Source of the DNA: Calliphora vicina | Taxonomy: Eukaryota > Arthropoda > Insecta > Diptera > Calliphoridae | NCBI RefSeq assembly: GCF_958450345.1 | Contig: NW_027052597.1 | Location: forward strand, 437,593 to 501,592 | Length of the DNA: 64,000 nucleotides | Direction: 5' to 3' | Shown: piece after piece, positions 1-12,744 of the stretch | How positions within the stretch are numbered: the stretch's first letter is position 1 | Layout of the letters: each line of letters begins with the position of its first letter | Notes under the pieces: model-generated | Seen by the model: the letters and a program-made list of their open reading frames with translations, nothing else | Database searches by the model: none | Told to the model about the DNA's origin: nothing | Made by a program: the position numbers and the translations under genes

Positions 1-483
<483 letters not shown>

Positions 484-766
484 GAATTTGATGCTAAAAA
501 TTCCTGTGCTTTTCGTTTACAATCTACAATTGGATACAAAGAGCTTGGGCGCTTCACCTAACAGTAGGATTCATAATTTAAGTGATTGATTGTCTAGTCA
601 CTGGACTAGTTCTATGTGAGTTCACTTCCACTTAGGAACAATATTAAAATAATGGGTTTAATATAAGCAAAATTCCAAAAAATAACAAAGTTTAATGAAA
701 ATAACAAAGAAAAAATAAATGTTTACATTATTTATGTAAAAGTAACTATGTAACTATGTTTCTGAG

Positions 767-1360
767 ATGAAGTGTTTAGGAGTTTATATTGATGAAATGT
801 TGAATTTTTCACGACACATAGATTATGTATGTGCGCGAGTAAATTTTACTTTAAGACGTTTGTGGTCTCTGGACCTATACTTACCAACTAGTATAAGGAA
901 ACGTATTGCTAGTTCTCTATTAATGTCGATTTTGTTGTATGGTATGGAGCTATGTAGTGGAACTCACTCTGTGATACTAAAACGTCTACATCTAACGTTT
1001 AATCGTATTGTTAGATATGTATACAGATTGCGGGTTAGGGAGCATGTATCAGAATTTGTTTTAAAATTTATTGGCTTTACATTTGGAAACTTGATTCATT
1101 CAAGAATTTTGTTATTATTTTACAAGATTATCAGGAGAAATTGTCCGAAATACATCGCTGATAACTTTAAATTTTCTAGATCATTGAGGAATCCGCAGAT
1201 AATATTTTCTCAGATTGCCTCTGCTGTATTTGAAAAATCATTTGAAGTGAGGGTATCTAGAGTATGGAATACGCTTCCTAGGGAATTAAAATCTTTTTCT
1301 TATTCTGATGAAACTTTTAAAAAAAAACTAATTAATTATTTGAAAGAACATAATTCTTAA
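767..1360 (+). pseudogene. Non-LTR retrotransposon reverse transcriptase, C-terminal fragment
   Basis: A 197-residue open frame matches the region after the catalytic palm of jockey/CR1-type reverse transcriptases. It opens with the conserved LGVYIDEMLNFSRHIDYV strand, continues through a helical thumb-like stretch with SILLYGMELC, and ends with the VWNTLPRELKSF motif and a final FKKKLINYL helix. The palm motifs (including the FADD box) and the endonuclease are absent, so this is a 5'-truncated copy, the usual result of incomplete target-primed reverse transcription. The frame is still open, which suggests a fairly recent insertion. It is followed by about 240 bases of A+T-rich 3' UTR and an AAATA-type tail. 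The clade (jockey, CR1 or other) is not settled. Confidence 0.85.
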
Positions 1361-1602
1361 CTATGCAATTCTTAAATATATTCTTTTCCATTAACAACTT
1401 TGTTATCGCTACATTTTTAAAGTATTATTATTATTTTGTATTAATTTATATTAAAAATTTTTATATATTATTTTGTCATAATTAAAATCATTTTAATAAT
1501 TTTAAATGTATTATTGTTGAGTAGAATATAAGCCATAGTTGGCCCAATGGGCTTGGTTTTTTTTGAATTTAAATAAATAAATTAAATAAGATAAAAAAAA
1601 AG
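1361..1602 (+). other. 3' UTR and tail of the non-LTR element
   Basis: Non-coding A+T-rich sequence follows the RT stop codon. Near 1538-1558 a short hairpin (TTGGCCCAATGGGCTTGG) precedes an AAATAAATAAATTAAATAAG tail and an A-run. A 3' hairpin plus a simple-repeat tail is what non-LTR elements of this kind usually have. Confidence 0.6.
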
Positions 1603-1793
1603 TAATATAAATATACACATTAATATATTTGATCACTTTGGACCCAATACTTGAAAGGCTTTCTGGTGTTTTTTTAGATGTATATTAAGTTGACACATTG
1701 TAAGTAACAATTTCTGTTCTGATCTGTTAAAGAAGGAATCGTGTGACATCATTGTCACATATTTGATAAAATAAATAAAATATTGAAAAACAT

Positions 1794-1954
1794 TAGCGGT
1801 ATTCACAATGTAGAGTACTTGGTCTAGTAAAAAAGCAGAAATGCTATTTATTGACAAACATTTCAATTTCTAATGTATTTTGTTTTTAGTTTTTTGATAT
1901 TGTGCTCTTCTACTACATTACCAGGCAAAGTAATCTACGTTGTGAATACCGCTA
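1794..1954. repeat. Hairpin MITE with about 45-bp inverted arms
   Basis: The left arm starts TAGCGGTATTCACAA and is repeated in inverse orientation ending TTGTGAATACCGCTA. The arms match over about 45 bases with a few mismatches, leaving a short loop. The size (161 bp) and structure fit a miniature inverted-repeat element. The flanks are A+T-rich, so the target duplication (TTA or TA) is ambiguous. The two short open frames overlapping it are by-products of the palindrome. Confidence 0.65.
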
Positions 1955-3640
1955 TTATTAATTTCAAAATTTACCTTTTAGTAAAAATAGTACCATTTTC
2001 TGGTACTATTCTGGTACCCAACTATATATCTTCCCTCAAAAAAACACTAAGAATTCCTTAAGCTTGAAAAAGCATATCTGGCATTTTATAGATATTTAAA
2101 AAATGCTTCTATTTCTATTGCAAATGTTGTGGAAAATAAGAGAAAAATGTCATTTATTTTCTTCATGGGTACCTGTACACAGTTTAATATTTAAAACTGG
2201 CCTTTAGGATTCCCATGTTAAGGGATTTGGGAATACAACTTTATTTCAAATTTACGTTTCTCATATTTCCATGAACTTTGCACGTAAATTTTCTCTGTTA
2301 ACAATTTACTTTTACAACTATAAAGTGCAATTACTGCGTTCCATTTTAAACTTTAACTTAATGAAACTAAACTCAACAATTTGCTTCAGTTTATTTATTT
2401 TTATTTTGTGCACTCACTCTGCTGTTGACGCTTTAGTGTGGATTTTTTTGTGCAGTTTTTTATTTATTTTTGAAGGTCATTTTCATTTGAACTTTATTTT
2501 GAGCAACAGCATGGCAAACAAAAAAAATATAAAAAAAAGAATGAAAGTATATTGCAATTATGTGACTGGGCCATAGAGAGTTGTAGCGAATGGTTGGTTG
2601 TGACTATAAAAAGTCATAAAAAATAAAGTATATTAAAAATACAATAACAATAACAACAATATAAAAAGTATACTAAAATCATGTGTTTTATAACTTTCTT
2701 AATAATAAAAAATATAAAATATATGTATGTGTGTGCTTTTTTATATGCCAAACACCCAGTTAAGAGAGAGAGAGAGAGAGATAGGGTTAGGCAAAATAAT
2801 AATATTTATGAAATATTGTGGTGAAAGAAGTTCAACCAAAAATGTACGTTATACGAAAATCCGGGAGGTTTTCATAAACATCTTTTAGATAGAAAACCTT
2901 GATGGATTTAATATTGACGGATTTACGAAATTTAAGTACACAATACCATCTTAAATAAAATTTGTGAAAAAAAATAGGGAGAGTGATAAGATTAAGTAAC
3001 AATTTTTCACACACTTATCATAATATTAAAAGGCAAGTCGATTTCTTTAGACCACTTTTACGCTCACATTATACATTCAATTTGGGAAAGAAATACAGTG
3101 AGTGTCACTCAAAATCGTACAACATTTTTTTTAAATATTATGAAATTATACAGGCAATAATAGGTGGTTATATAAGAAATTAAAAGTAATTTTTTTAATT
3201 GAAACAAAAAATATGTATTTCAACAAAAAATATGTTTTGTTATATTCCTGAAAAAAATATTGATGAAAATTAAAAAATATCACAAAATTCATATTTCACT
3301 TCTTATATTAAATTTTAATTAAAACTTTAAAAATTAAAAAAAATGTTAATATTAAATAATCCTAATACTTTGTAGGGTATCCTTTGCTATTTTTTAGTGC
3401 CTGTACGATTTTAAGTGAAGAGTTAATATTCTGGGCACTGACGGTGTTACCCAATTTTTTTATTTGTAGATAAGGGCAATTAAAATTATACCATATTTTC
3501 TGATATGTAATAGCACACACAATATAAAAATAGTATTTTAAAATATTTCCAAAACATCAACTTACTAAAACTAATGCATAAAATTTTACTACGATGGTGT
3601 ACGATTTTAAGTGACATTCACTGTATACCATTTTAAAGGG
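1955..3640. other. Non-coding A+T-rich DNA with a (GA)n tract
   Basis: No supported gene. It holds a GA microsatellite at 2764-2782, homopolymer runs and several short frames with no recognisable domain. Two copies of a GTACGATTTTAAGTGA phrase (near 3406 and 3600) hint at a decayed repeat just before the Helitron region. Confidence 0.6.
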
Positions 3641-4973
3641 ATTTATTCACAGAAATCGGATTGAAATCGGTTCAGTTTTTTAGGAGCTATAAGCGTTTAA
3701 AGATGTTACTAACACGTGTACATGTGAACCTTAAGCTAAAAAGTAAACAAAGCATTGCGTGTTTGTCCAATTTGTTATTGTAAATAAATGAGAGAAACAA
3801 TTAAACAGTATTGATTTCGCTCTGTTTTAAGTGAGAGTTGTTGTAGAAAACAATGAAGAAGAAGATTTTAATAATTTAAAGTCGCTTGATTGAAATATTT
3901 TGAAGGTTTTTTTTTATTTTCTCAATATGTAAATAGTAAGTAAATAGTTATTTTATAATATCTGCAGAACTATAATTGTGACGGTCTTTAAACTTTATAC
4001 GAATCAATTTCTTATCACTGCATGAAGTTTAAGCAAAAATGGGACGGATCGGAATAGGTGGCGAGTCACCTCCCATACAAAGTAAATAGTTATTTTTAAA
4101 TATTTTGTGAGCTATAATTATTCAAACTTTGTATAAATGGCTCTTTTATCATTTTGCATAGTTTCGCTGAAAATTTTCGGGATTGGAATAGTGGGCGTGG
4201 CACACCCTAACAAAGTAAATATTTAATTTTGAATATCTGGAGAATTATTACAATTATAAAAGTGTTAAAACTTTTTACGAATTAATTTCTTATTACTGTG
4301 CGGAGTTAGCTGAATATAGGCGAAGTTAGATTAGAGGGCGTAGCACCTCCCATACAAAGTAAATATTTATTTCGAAAGTCTGGGGAACCAAAATGGAGGG
4401 TCGGTAAAGGAGGTGAGTCACCTCCCATACAAAGTAATAATTGCAAGATTCTTCAAACTTTGTCCGCATAGATCTATTACCATTTTACAGAGATTGGATG
4501 AAAATGGTCGGGATATCATAAGGGGTCGTGGCAATTCCTATACAAAGTAAATAATTAATTTCGAATATCTGGAGAACTATAATTCTAAAAGTATTTAAAA
4601 TGTGTATCAATCAATTTAATACCATTCTACGGAAGTTAGCTAAAAACGAATTTATTCCTGATCCTTTTTACAAAGTTTAGCTAAACGTGATCTGATTAGT
4701 AGGAATGACCCCTCCCATAAAAGGAAGGTTAAAGTAAAGCTTGATATAAGTTATTTCTTTACATAAAATACATAAAAATGGGTGGGATCAGTGGTATCTC
4801 CCATACCAAATTAGTTATTGTTTGAATATCAAGTAAACTGTAATTGAGACATTCTCCACATTTTGCATGTGTTATTTTCATATCATTGTACGTAGTTAGG
4901 TTGTATCAGAAATCCATTCATATTTCTTAATTTTACTAGAATAGGGGTAGCGAAGTGCACCGGGATATGCTAG
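3640..4973 (+). mobile_element. Non-autonomous Helitron, 3' end resolved
   Basis: The right end has the Helitron signature: a short GC-rich hairpin (GGTAGC..GCACC, 4946-4962), then CGGGATATG, then CTAG followed by a T. Helitrons end in CTRR a few bases after a hairpin and insert between A and T. The interior is a degenerate tandem array described separately. I could not find a convincing 5' TC terminus, so the left boundary is a guess. No Rep/helicase coding is visible. Confidence 0.6.
3938..4720 (+). repeat. Degenerate ~130-bp tandem repeat array inside Helitron
   Basis: At least five diverged units recur. Each contains a phrase like CACCTCCCATACAAAGTAAAT, then an A+T-rich stretch with ATATCTGGAGAACTATAAT, then ACTTT..ACGAATCAATTTCTTA and a purine-rich GGGCG or GGCGAG stretch. 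Junction phrases are seen near 4068, 4197, 4345, 4420 and 4535. Units differ by substitutions and indels, so the array is old. Confidence 0.7.
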
Positions 4974-5139
4974 TGATTTATTAATATAATATAAAGTATT
5001 GTCACTGCATTTGCAATTTCGACAATATTTTCTTACGGACCCTATAAAGTATAGAGTTTCCAAAAAAAAAGTCGAATTTCAAAACCTCGGTTTCGGCTTA
5101 AAAATTTAAAAACGTTTTTTTTTTTTGCTTCGTCATATG

Positions 5140-5776
5140 CTGGATGATTTGCTTTACTTCTTTGATTTGAAAAAATGCCGCCGAATCACACAGATTGCTC
5201 TCCAAAGCTTATGGTGAATGTGTTCCATCGGTTTAGACGTGCGAGAGATGGTTTGTTCGGTTCAGAAGTGGTGATTTTGACACGATGGATTGACAAAGAT
5301 CGCCCAGAACAGCCAACAAAGGTTTGAATATCAAGAATTGGAGGCATTACTCCATGAAGATTGCAAAATGATTGGGCTGCTACTCAAGCAGCTAATTCAA
5401 AACGATTACGAACTGCAGGTTAAAAGCAGGTAAATTGGGTACCATACTAATTGAAGCCTAGAGGCCTTAAAAGACGATTTTGCATGACCGAAATGATGTA
5501 TGTTTGAATCCTATTAAAGAATATTATTTTTGCACACAACCATTAATTGCGATGAAATTACGATAAAGTGCAGTCCTTGCTCTCTCCGACTACTATTTGT
5601 TCCGATCGAAGCAGAACGTTCTCTCTGCGATACGCTTCACTTTGGAACAGAGTATCCGATATTAGCTTGATTCATTCTTGGCCTCAAAATATGAGCAGTT
5701 CTTTTGTCTCGGAATCCATATGTCGCCAGAAAGATGGAAAAAGCTCATAGCTTAGAATGGCCAATACTTTGAATAA
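5140..5776 (+). pseudogene. mariner transposase relic
   Basis: Broken frames still show a mariner transposase in order. KNAAESHRLLSKAYGE and TCERW (the N-terminal HTH region) come near 5172-5245, then FRSGDFD at about 5260. The GNWVPYELKPR equivalent is recognisable near 5430, and an FLHTTINCDE-like piece (second HTH/first catalytic Asp region) near 5530. At about 5568 the sequence jumps to the C-terminus: SDYYLFRS (the DYYLF region of the third catalytic Asp), FTLEQ, GIHMSPERW and a final GQYFE stop. The middle of the catalytic domain is deleted, and there are several stops and frameshifts, so it cannot encode an active enzyme. The terminal repeats were not resolved. Confidence 0.8.
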
Positions 5777-7575
5777 ATTTATTTAAAATATCAGGAAAAT
5801 TCGCCTATAAATGGTTGAGAGATGAGCAAAAAACAGGACTGCCTCGAGTTTATTTTTGGCTGTATCTCGCTAGTTTTGCATTTTTTGAAATTTAATTTTC
5901 TCTTTTTTATGAATCAAAAGATATAATTGCTTTCGTGGTGAGATAGAAGTTTTGTTGAAAACTACCAATTCCTATATGAACTTCAAAATTGCAAAAAGTC
6001 ATTCTTTAATATTCTTCTACATAAATACTTTTATAAAATTTTTAATAATTTAGTTATTCTCTGTAAAAAGAGTTTTCTTCTTAAAAATATATTTAATTGA
6101 TTTTAAATATATGCACATATTAAATCATTGGAATTTATTTTCCATTTAAGAAGAAAATTGTTTTTTTTTTATATTATCTTGTATATTGTATGTATATCTT
6201 GTACATTTGAAATAAATAAAATAAATTCTTGTAAATACTAGTACTATCTTCTAAAATTTCAAAGAAAAATTTAATAAAATGAACATAAAGCAACAATTGT
6301 CAAAAATATGTTGTTTTAAAAGTCCCTGCAGTTTAAAAGGTAGCAATTGTCAACCTTAAAATTTACTGCGATCGTTGTCAGTAGTTAGAATTCCACAGAG
6401 AAAAACCAATATTTAGGAAGAATAATTCATAATTCCTAGATTTTTTGCAACAAATTTTAGATAAGAGTTTTTATCTGACTAAAAGAGTTAAAATTTTGTA
6501 TAATTTAAAAAAGTAGGTTGGTAGATAACCAATCGTGACATTTTGTAGCTAATACATTCGCCAACCCAGAGCTAATTGCAAAGACTACAGGGGTAAACAC
6601 ACATTCGAATACATACATACATATATAAATAGCTATTTATGTATTGTATAATATATGTATGTATGTAGGTATGTATGTAAGTAAAGAAATAATTGAAGCA
6701 TATAATGAAAAATCAACAACAACACACACACATTTCTAATGACCATCCGCAAACAATATACATATACAAACAAACACTCTCACATGTAGTTATTTGTTTA
6801 TACTCAAACAAAAATATTATTTTCTAAAAATGTTTTATTTTGATCCTTAAAAATACTCATATGTATGTATTTTGTTTTCCTATATTGCTACTATTTTTTA
6901 TATAGTTTTTGCTTAATTTAGTTAAATAAACAAAGAAAAAAACCATAAAATTCCATAAAACTGAATATTTGTGGATGGACGTATGTATCCCGATACCCAA
7001 TAACTTACACACACACGTTTGTATGCAAGAGTATGTTGATATTTATGCAGACAATTTTTGTTTTTTTTTTTTTTGTAATAAGAGTCCTTTAAGTGAGTGA
7101 ATTTGTAGCAAAACCAAAAAGAAACTTTATTTATTTTTTTTTTTGTTGAAAAATTTAAAGAAAAAAGGACACAGCGTAGATGTGTGAGGGTTTATGTGTG
7201 TGATATTTTGCACTTAAAAAATAAGAAATAAATAAAAATTTTAAAGCCTACTGGCAGTCTGTTTCCCTTTAAGGTTGTGAACACACTTCATTGCCCTGTT
7301 TCTAAACTCACGAAAGATGATTTTCTATAAAAATATTTTTCTTTGTATTAAGAGCAGTATTGTGTTTATGAGAATGAAGTAAGCATAATAGAATGTTATG
7401 TAATGTGTAGTGCGAGTTTAGAAATAGAGAGCAAAGCATATGATTACTTAATTCCATATAAATTTTCATACATAAGTAGCAAGTATCATTGGCTGGTTAT
7501 TGTACTTATACACATGCATACTAAGTTCGATGGAAACACAAACTCCATTTTTACAGTCTTCCTAAAATACACTGT
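5777..7575. other. Intron-like DNA with TATG/ACAC microsatellites
   Basis: No supported coding region. It contains ATAC/GTAT-rich tracts (6610-6690), short CA tracts (6720-6732 and 7008-7016) and long T-runs. This composition is typical of large dipteran introns. Confidence 0.6.
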
Positions 7576-7598
7576 AAAAAACACAAGGTCTCTTATCA

Positions 7599-7746
7599 GT
7601 CATATTGTCATAATGTCCTAATATTTCACGATTCGTCGGCTCTGCTTAACCGACTCTTAGGCGTTCGGCGAAGGTCTCTGCTGGTTGGTTATGAAAACAA
7701 CATTTTCAAATCATTGTGAAATGTTACAACATTATGACAATATGAC
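7599..7746. repeat. Hairpin element with GC-richer loop
   Basis: GTCATATTGTCATAATGT at 7599 is repeated inverted, ending ACATTATGACAATATGAC at 7746. The symmetry continues inward (TATTTCACGATT against AATCATTGTGAAAT) and weakly outward. The loop is clearly more G+C-rich than its surroundings (GGCGTTCGGCGAAGG). The structure is MITE-like, but no target duplication was identified. Confidence 0.6.
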
Positions 7747-10655
7747 ATGATCTTGTGAAATTGACCAATTATGTTTTTATTAGAGCCACGATGCTATCTA
7801 AATTTCATTTCATTCATCTGTGTCTTACTTCCGTTCTTTTCCATTCTACTCCATAATTTAACGTTTTTTTTTTAAATTAAAATATAAACATTATGCAATT
7901 AAAGGAAACAATAAAATCAATGTTGCATTCAAATATGACATTACGAATAACGTTTAGACTATGCCATTCGTACTCTTCTACACAAAGATTTGACAGATCA
8001 TATTACTTGTGAGACTGGGCTTTAAGAGATTAAAAAAAAGATATTTTTAAACTTTTGATATAAAAGATAAAATATTTTTCAAACTCAAACATGTTTTAAT
8101 TATAACAAAGTACTGTTACTGGATTATAGATTAAAATCGTTCATAAGTGATCTAGTAGTAATCCTCTATTATGCACATGCATTTGCATTTATTCTAAATT
8201 TAATACATTTATTTATTTTCTCAGTGTAAATAATGGTTCTTTCGTAGTCTGTGCGTACATTGTTTAAGAGTGTATGCGAATAAGAGTACGTAGTATGTGT
8301 GTGTTGATTGGACTTTGAATATTACAATATTTGAATATTTTCTTGTATCTACAATATATGTAAACGGCATCTGAATGCGTATCTTGTGGAGTGCGTGTGT
8401 TTCCTTACAAGTAGCATAGAGTATAACTAACTATAGTTTAGCATTTAATGCATGAAATACTTCCAACTACTCAGTCTTCTTCCACTCACTCTAACAAAAA
8501 TCCAAAAACGAGCAAAAAAAAAATTGCGAAAACTTTTTACTCGTTTAATGATGTTTTGAACCTTTAGCAACTTGTTGGTCATACTTATATAACGTTTACT
8601 TTTTTCTGTATTGAATGTACGCAACATTAACAAAAAAAAAAAAAAATCTTTGGAATCCTGGTCTCGTCTTGTCTCTGCTGAGCCAGGCAACTACTACAGA
8701 ATACAACAGCTACTGAAGCTGCTGCATGGCATTGATGTTTTATGGTCAGTTTTCTGTGTATTTTGTGTGGTTGACCAACTTTAAAAGCAGCCTGCAGCAA
8801 AGAAAAATAAAATGGCACAGCTGCTCCTCACAGCACACAAAGATGACCAAGCAACTGACCGACCGACCGACCGACCTGACTATTGAAGTGTAGACATAAA
8901 AGTGTATGAGTTCACTCCCACACAGAGCCATGTTAAACTTTGTTAATATTTATATACTTATGTGCATGTATTAGTGATGTCTTTACATATGAATGTATGT
9001 GTGGCTATGTAGGTGTAAAGTAATTTTTTCCCTTCATAAGGCCTTCTCAACTACTAAAGGCATTTTCCATTTTTTTTTATTTGGTTTTTCTGTTACAAAA
9101 GAAGAGAAATTAACCAGAGGCACAAACGTATAAACATGAATGAATTTTATGGTTGTTTAATAAATTTTAAGATAAATTCTTGTTGGTTTTTTAACAACGG
9201 TTTTAAAGGAATTTAACAAAATATTTTAAGAATTTTTTTTATTTTAAAATGTTTATTGAAGTTCTTGGGCTTAGATTTCCAATCCAATTTAAGTCAATAA
9301 ATTTGTTAAACAGGTAGTAATATTTTACAATACAAATACAAACAATTCAACAATTAATTTCTAATAAATATTCAACCTCTTTAACATTTCCAGACAAAAA
9401 TCGAACCACCAACCAAATAGTCAAGGGTTTCGATATTAAGAAAAAAAATACTCTAAAAATTTCCTTTACAAACTTTTACTACATATTTTCATTACAAATA
9501 TTTTTATAGATATTAGATATTACTATGGGAATATTTTATGTATTGTTTTATTATTTAAACTTAGTTGAAGAAATTCTAAAAATCACTCAATTTGTTATAA
9601 TCCTACTTTCAGCTTCTGGGAATACTATTCCACAAGTAGTTATTTTCAGTATTTCATACCCCACTCATTCATGAGAAATGTTTATATTGTTAAATATGTA
9701 TTAGAAAAATAAACGTTTAAATAAAAGCTTCCTCTTTATTTTTTAATGCTTTTGACCAGCACTTTAGTAAACTAAACCAACTTGCTAAATTCACTACCAT
9801 TTATTGCAGCAGACACTTCTGGCATTTTATGTTTCGTTTTTTGGGGTACTGAAAACAACTTTCCGTTTTCGACAATGTTGGATATTTTTTGAAAATATTG
9901 AGAAATGTTGCTTGATTTTTAGATAAAGCGGATAAATGATGAAATTACAGATTCGTGCTGCTTCCAAATAAATTCCTGCTAAAACCCCATGAACATTTTA
10001 TATCCAGGATGTCAATAGTTTTGAAAAATAGATCTTTCATTTTCCTGATTCAACATTTCTCTTCTTTTCGCTTGCCGACATTTTGAACTCCACGTTGTCA
10101 TTGGAAAATTTTTAACTAAGTTATCTACACAGGAAATTTATATAAAAACGCCTTATCAGTATGTATAGGAGCATTAAAATCCCTTTCCACAAATAACCGT
10201 CATTGTATTACAAAAACAAAACAATATATTAACAAGTAGGATTACAACTGTACACGCTGCAAGTTCAAGACTTAAAATGAGGTGTACCATAGCAGACAAA
10301 ATGTTGAAGTGGCAGGCAAGGAAGCATCATGGTTTAGTTAATATAGGAGTATTACACTGGCTAAATGCCACTAAATGAAGGAATCAGAAAAACTGAATGA
10401 AAAAAAACAAAACAAGAAGTAGCAACAGTAACACCAATGGTGTTTGTTATTGTTGTATAATAAACAACAAAAAATAATGTTTACTTCAGCTTCTTCTTAC
10501 ACTTACACTTGCTTGCTGCAACTTACTGCTTCTTTAAAGCGTAAACGGAAGGAAGTAAGGTGGTAAATATTAAGTAAGAATGCTAATGTAAGCATTTTAT
10601 CTGTAAGTTAAAATTGTCAATGACAACACTAAGTATTTCTTAGGATGATTTTTAC
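7747..10655. other. Intron-like non-coding DNA
   Basis: No supported gene. A slightly G+C-richer patch at 8640-8930 holds CAGCTG and poly-purine motifs and a short GACC repeat (8856-8877). Overlapping short frames there share no domain and look accidental. The rest is A+T-rich, with scattered CAACA and ATGT simple repeats. Confidence 0.55.
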
Positions 10656-10663
10656 ATACAGAC

Positions 10664-11822
10664 TAGTGTTTATAAAAAACCGACTTTTTAAAAAACCGGT
10701 TTGTCGGTTAACCGAAAATTGGCCTTTTTTAAAAAACCGGTTTTTCGGTTAACCGACATCGAAAAAACCGGTTAAACCGGTTAACCGTCATATATGTGTA
10801 AAAACATAAAATATCCAATAAAGTATACACAGCTTTAAAATTTGTAGTTTTTAGTTGTCAGGAATGGTTAATATAAATAACTATGAATATACAAAAGTGC
10901 TAAGTCCATTTTGTTTTGTAAAAATTTCAAAATTATTATCTCAGTCAAATGGAATTGAGTATAAATTTGTTACTAACTATATAATACTAATATAATTATT
11001 GATTTTTTTCATTAAATTTCAACCAAAAAATATAAATCAATTTTTTAATTAAATATTTGATAATTTTGAAATTTATTATCACCTCGACTTTCTGATATGA
11101 AACAGAAAATGTTACAAGTCCCAAAAAAAGGACCTATAATATGCAAACGCACTTCTTCTTACTGTTTATTTGTCATTATAAATCATACCAAATATGTAAG
11201 TAATAAAACTCCATTATCAGATCTCATAAATATTTCAAATCATGGATTTTAGAACGTTTTTTGTCTCTCCTGTAATATTTCTGAAAAGGACTTTGTACAC
11301 TAAGCTAACGAAGATTTAGATTACCTTCTAGAATTATGCGGAATTTAATTTTTAATAGTTTCATTATGTGCAATTTATTCTGAAAAAGTTTTTAAGTAAA
11401 CCCATCGTCCTCTACTATTTAGAATCATTGAAATTCTTAAAAATATCAATCTAAGGGCCATTATTACAACTTGCCGTTATAGTTAAAGTGACCTTTAAGG
11501 GTACCTTTACTATTGCTTAAAGTTACCTTTAACTATAACGGCAAGTTGTAATAATGGCTCTAAATAGGTTTGTATTGTAAGTCATTAGTTTAGGTTTCAA
11601 ATCAGACCAATAATGTGTGTACAATGAATATAAAAAATGCACAAAACTATGAGATTTCTTAAGTTTAGACCTACATTTTAAAAACCGGTTAACCGAGTGA
11701 TAAAAACCGGATAAACCGGTTAACCGAAAATCAACATTTCAAATTAACCGGTTCGCAAAAAACCGAGATTTCGAAGAAAAACCGGTTTTTCGGTTAACCG
11801 GTTAACCGGTTTATAAACACTA
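10664..11822. mobile_element. Non-autonomous hAT element (CCGGTT-rich ends)
   Basis: Perfect 13-bp TIRs TAGTGTTTATAAA / TTTATAAACACTA are flanked by a perfect 8-bp direct duplication, ATACAGAC (10656-10663 and 11823-11830). An 8-bp duplication with short TIRs is diagnostic of the hAT superfamily. Both ends (about 130-150 bp each) are packed with AACCGGTTAACCG-type motifs on both strands, the sort of subterminal array hAT transposases bind. No transposase is encoded. The interior is A+T-rich and carries a nested hairpin MITE at 11455-11560. Confidence 0.9.
11455..11560. mobile_element. 106-bp hairpin MITE with TAA duplications
   Basis: The arms (GGGCCATTATTACAACTTG and inverse) pair over about 45 bases around a small centre containing GGTACC. 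It is flanked by TAA on both sides (11452-11454 and 11561-11563). A 3-bp TAA/TWA duplication with GGGCC/GAGCC ends suggests the PIF/Harbinger superfamily; that assignment is inference from the ends only. Confidence 0.75.
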
Positions 11823-11830
11823 ATACAGAC

Positions 11831-12736
11831 ACGCACACATTCGTTTACAAGAAATGTCATAAACAAGAGAAACAACAAAGAAGGAAATACCACCTACACA
11901 TAAACAAATAAATTTAATATTACTTTTGTGCCAGCAATTTTACTCTTAAAGACATTTAAGTCATTGTGCTGGTCATATTGTATGTGACAAATCAACAGAC
12001 AAACAAACAATCAAACTATTCCAAACAAGGACAGCAACAACCTGGATATTTGTTTGTGAAGGAATAAAAACAACACCAATAACAGCAACTACAGAAACAG
12101 CTACAAAAGAAGAAAACAAATAACTACAAAACGACCACCACCAACCAGCGTCGGCCTAGACAAGTATTAAATTTTATTATTCAATGAGCAACAATTGACA
12201 TGCAACACGTGTCTCAAATCAGTAAAACCGTAACATTGTATCAATGCTAATCCATCTCCTCTCAGCCATTCTCCCCTCAGTCCTGAAAGTATTCGTCACC
12301 GTTGCCCAACTAAATAAAATCAGCCATAGCAGCAAAAAAAAAATCGAATAGCATGGAAAACATAAAAAACCATTGTGTATTTTTTAGCTTTTTACAAGAA
12401 AATTATATGTTTGTTGTTATTGTTGTTGTTGTTTTTGTTGTACCGTTTCCTGTCACGTGACAACATTTTATATTTTTGCTGTGAGTTTTCGGTGAGTTCT
12501 CTCCATAAATTCATGCATGCATGAAAAGTCGAACACAACAAAAAGTGATGATGTTACGAGTATGAATATTATTTGCATGAATTTAAATTTTTGTTGCAAA
12601 TAGAAACTAATGGAAAGTTTCTATTTCTAGGAAACACTTACATGCACTCAAAAACTTATAGATTTATAAAAAAACGTTGGTGAGAAAAAGAATTTTAAAG
12701 AAAAAATTCTTTAATAAATACATATTTCGAGTATGC
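11831..12736. other. Intron-like non-coding DNA with CAA/GTT tracts
   Basis: No supported gene. It contains CAACA-rich and GTTGTTGTT simple repeats (12030-12140 and 12411-12440). It lies between two hAT insertions and may be original host sequence. Confidence 0.55.
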
Positions 12737-12744
12737 ATATTTAC

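Noticed and set aside
8445..8931. Three overlapping minus-strand frames in a G+C-richer patch
   Set aside because: No domain, no shared frame, and poly-F stretches from T-runs; not convincing as coding.
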